Below the pieces are notes generated by a model. That model saw only the letters and a list, made by a program, of their open reading frames with translations. It searched no databases and was not told the origin of the DNA. The position numbers and the translations under genes were made by a program. 5,175 bases of DNA from Bacteroidales bacterium (GTDB lineage: Bacteria; Bacteroidota; Bacteroidia; Bacteroidales; UBA932), in the NCBI GenBank assembly GCA_018433265.1, contig JAHDRO010000327.1:1-5175 (forward strand), read 5' to 3'. Shown here one piece after another: positions 5,134-5,175 of the stretch; position 1 is the stretch's first letter, and each line of letters opens with the position of its first letter.

Positions 5134-5175
5134 TTGGGTATATATTCATTAATTAGATGTATATAACTCAAAATA

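Noticed and set aside
5114..5152. 12-codon plus-strand ORF downstream of the extended -10, possible leader peptide
   Set aside because: No Shine-Dalgarno sequence precedes it, the peptide has no run of a regulatory amino acid, and no attenuator-like hairpin with a T-run follows in the window.
4935..5175. Glycine riboswitch or sigma-54 promoter controlling the operon
   Set aside because: I find neither the conserved glycine aptamer core segments nor a TGGCAC/TTGC pair at the needed spacing on the minus strand.
1..5175. CRISPR arrays, tRNA/rRNA genes, insertion sequences
   Set aside because: No regularly spaced repeats, no tRNA-like cloverleaf and no transposase-like frames or terminal inverted repeats were seen.

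Overview
The window looks like chromosomal DNA from an amino-acid-fermenting, selenium-using clostridial anaerobe (Bacillota; Peptoclostridium/Acetoanaerobium-like physiology). The evidence is a gene set restricted to Stickland-type reductases (GrdX plus a pyruvoyl/selenoprotein component B pair), an in-frame UGA read as selenocysteine, AT-rich intergenic DNA and strong purine-rich ribosome binding sites. The species cannot be named from the sequence.

Every gene in the window is on the minus strand, so it reads right to left. Positions 4935-5175 are a non-coding leader region with hairpins, C/G runs, a dyad, and a possible divergent promoter pointing out of the window. A tight four-gene operon follows: grdX (4934-4521); the component B proprotein of the glycine/sarcosine/betaine reductase family (4518-3232), which is self-cleaved to give a pyruvoyl subunit; the component B selenoprotein (3214-1916), interrupted only by a Sec UGA at 2173-2171 with a SECIS-like hairpin just downstream; and a YkvI-family membrane transporter (1863-763). 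A Rho-independent terminator at 754-723 closes the operon. Beyond it, a separate promoter (711-683) drives a MATE-family efflux transporter that starts with TTG at 642 and runs off the left edge.

From family knowledge, component B captures a glycine-type amine (glycine, sarcosine or betaine) as a Schiff base on its pyruvoyl group. The substrate is then passed to selenoprotein A (GrdA), and components C/D release acetyl phosphate. Here grdE- and grdB-type genes are adjacent and grdA, grdC, grdD, trxA and trxB are absent. This is therefore a stand-alone substrate-specificity module that would have to borrow GrdA/C/D from another locus. Sarcosine (GrdG/GrdF) or betaine (GrdI/GrdH) are the known possibilities, but the actual substrate cannot be decided by reading. 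The transporter in the same operon is the natural candidate for bringing the substrate in.

The most noteworthy points are the selenocysteine recoding site, which a standard gene caller would split into two ORFs; the pairing of an orphan component B with a YkvI-type permease; and the structured leader upstream of grdX.
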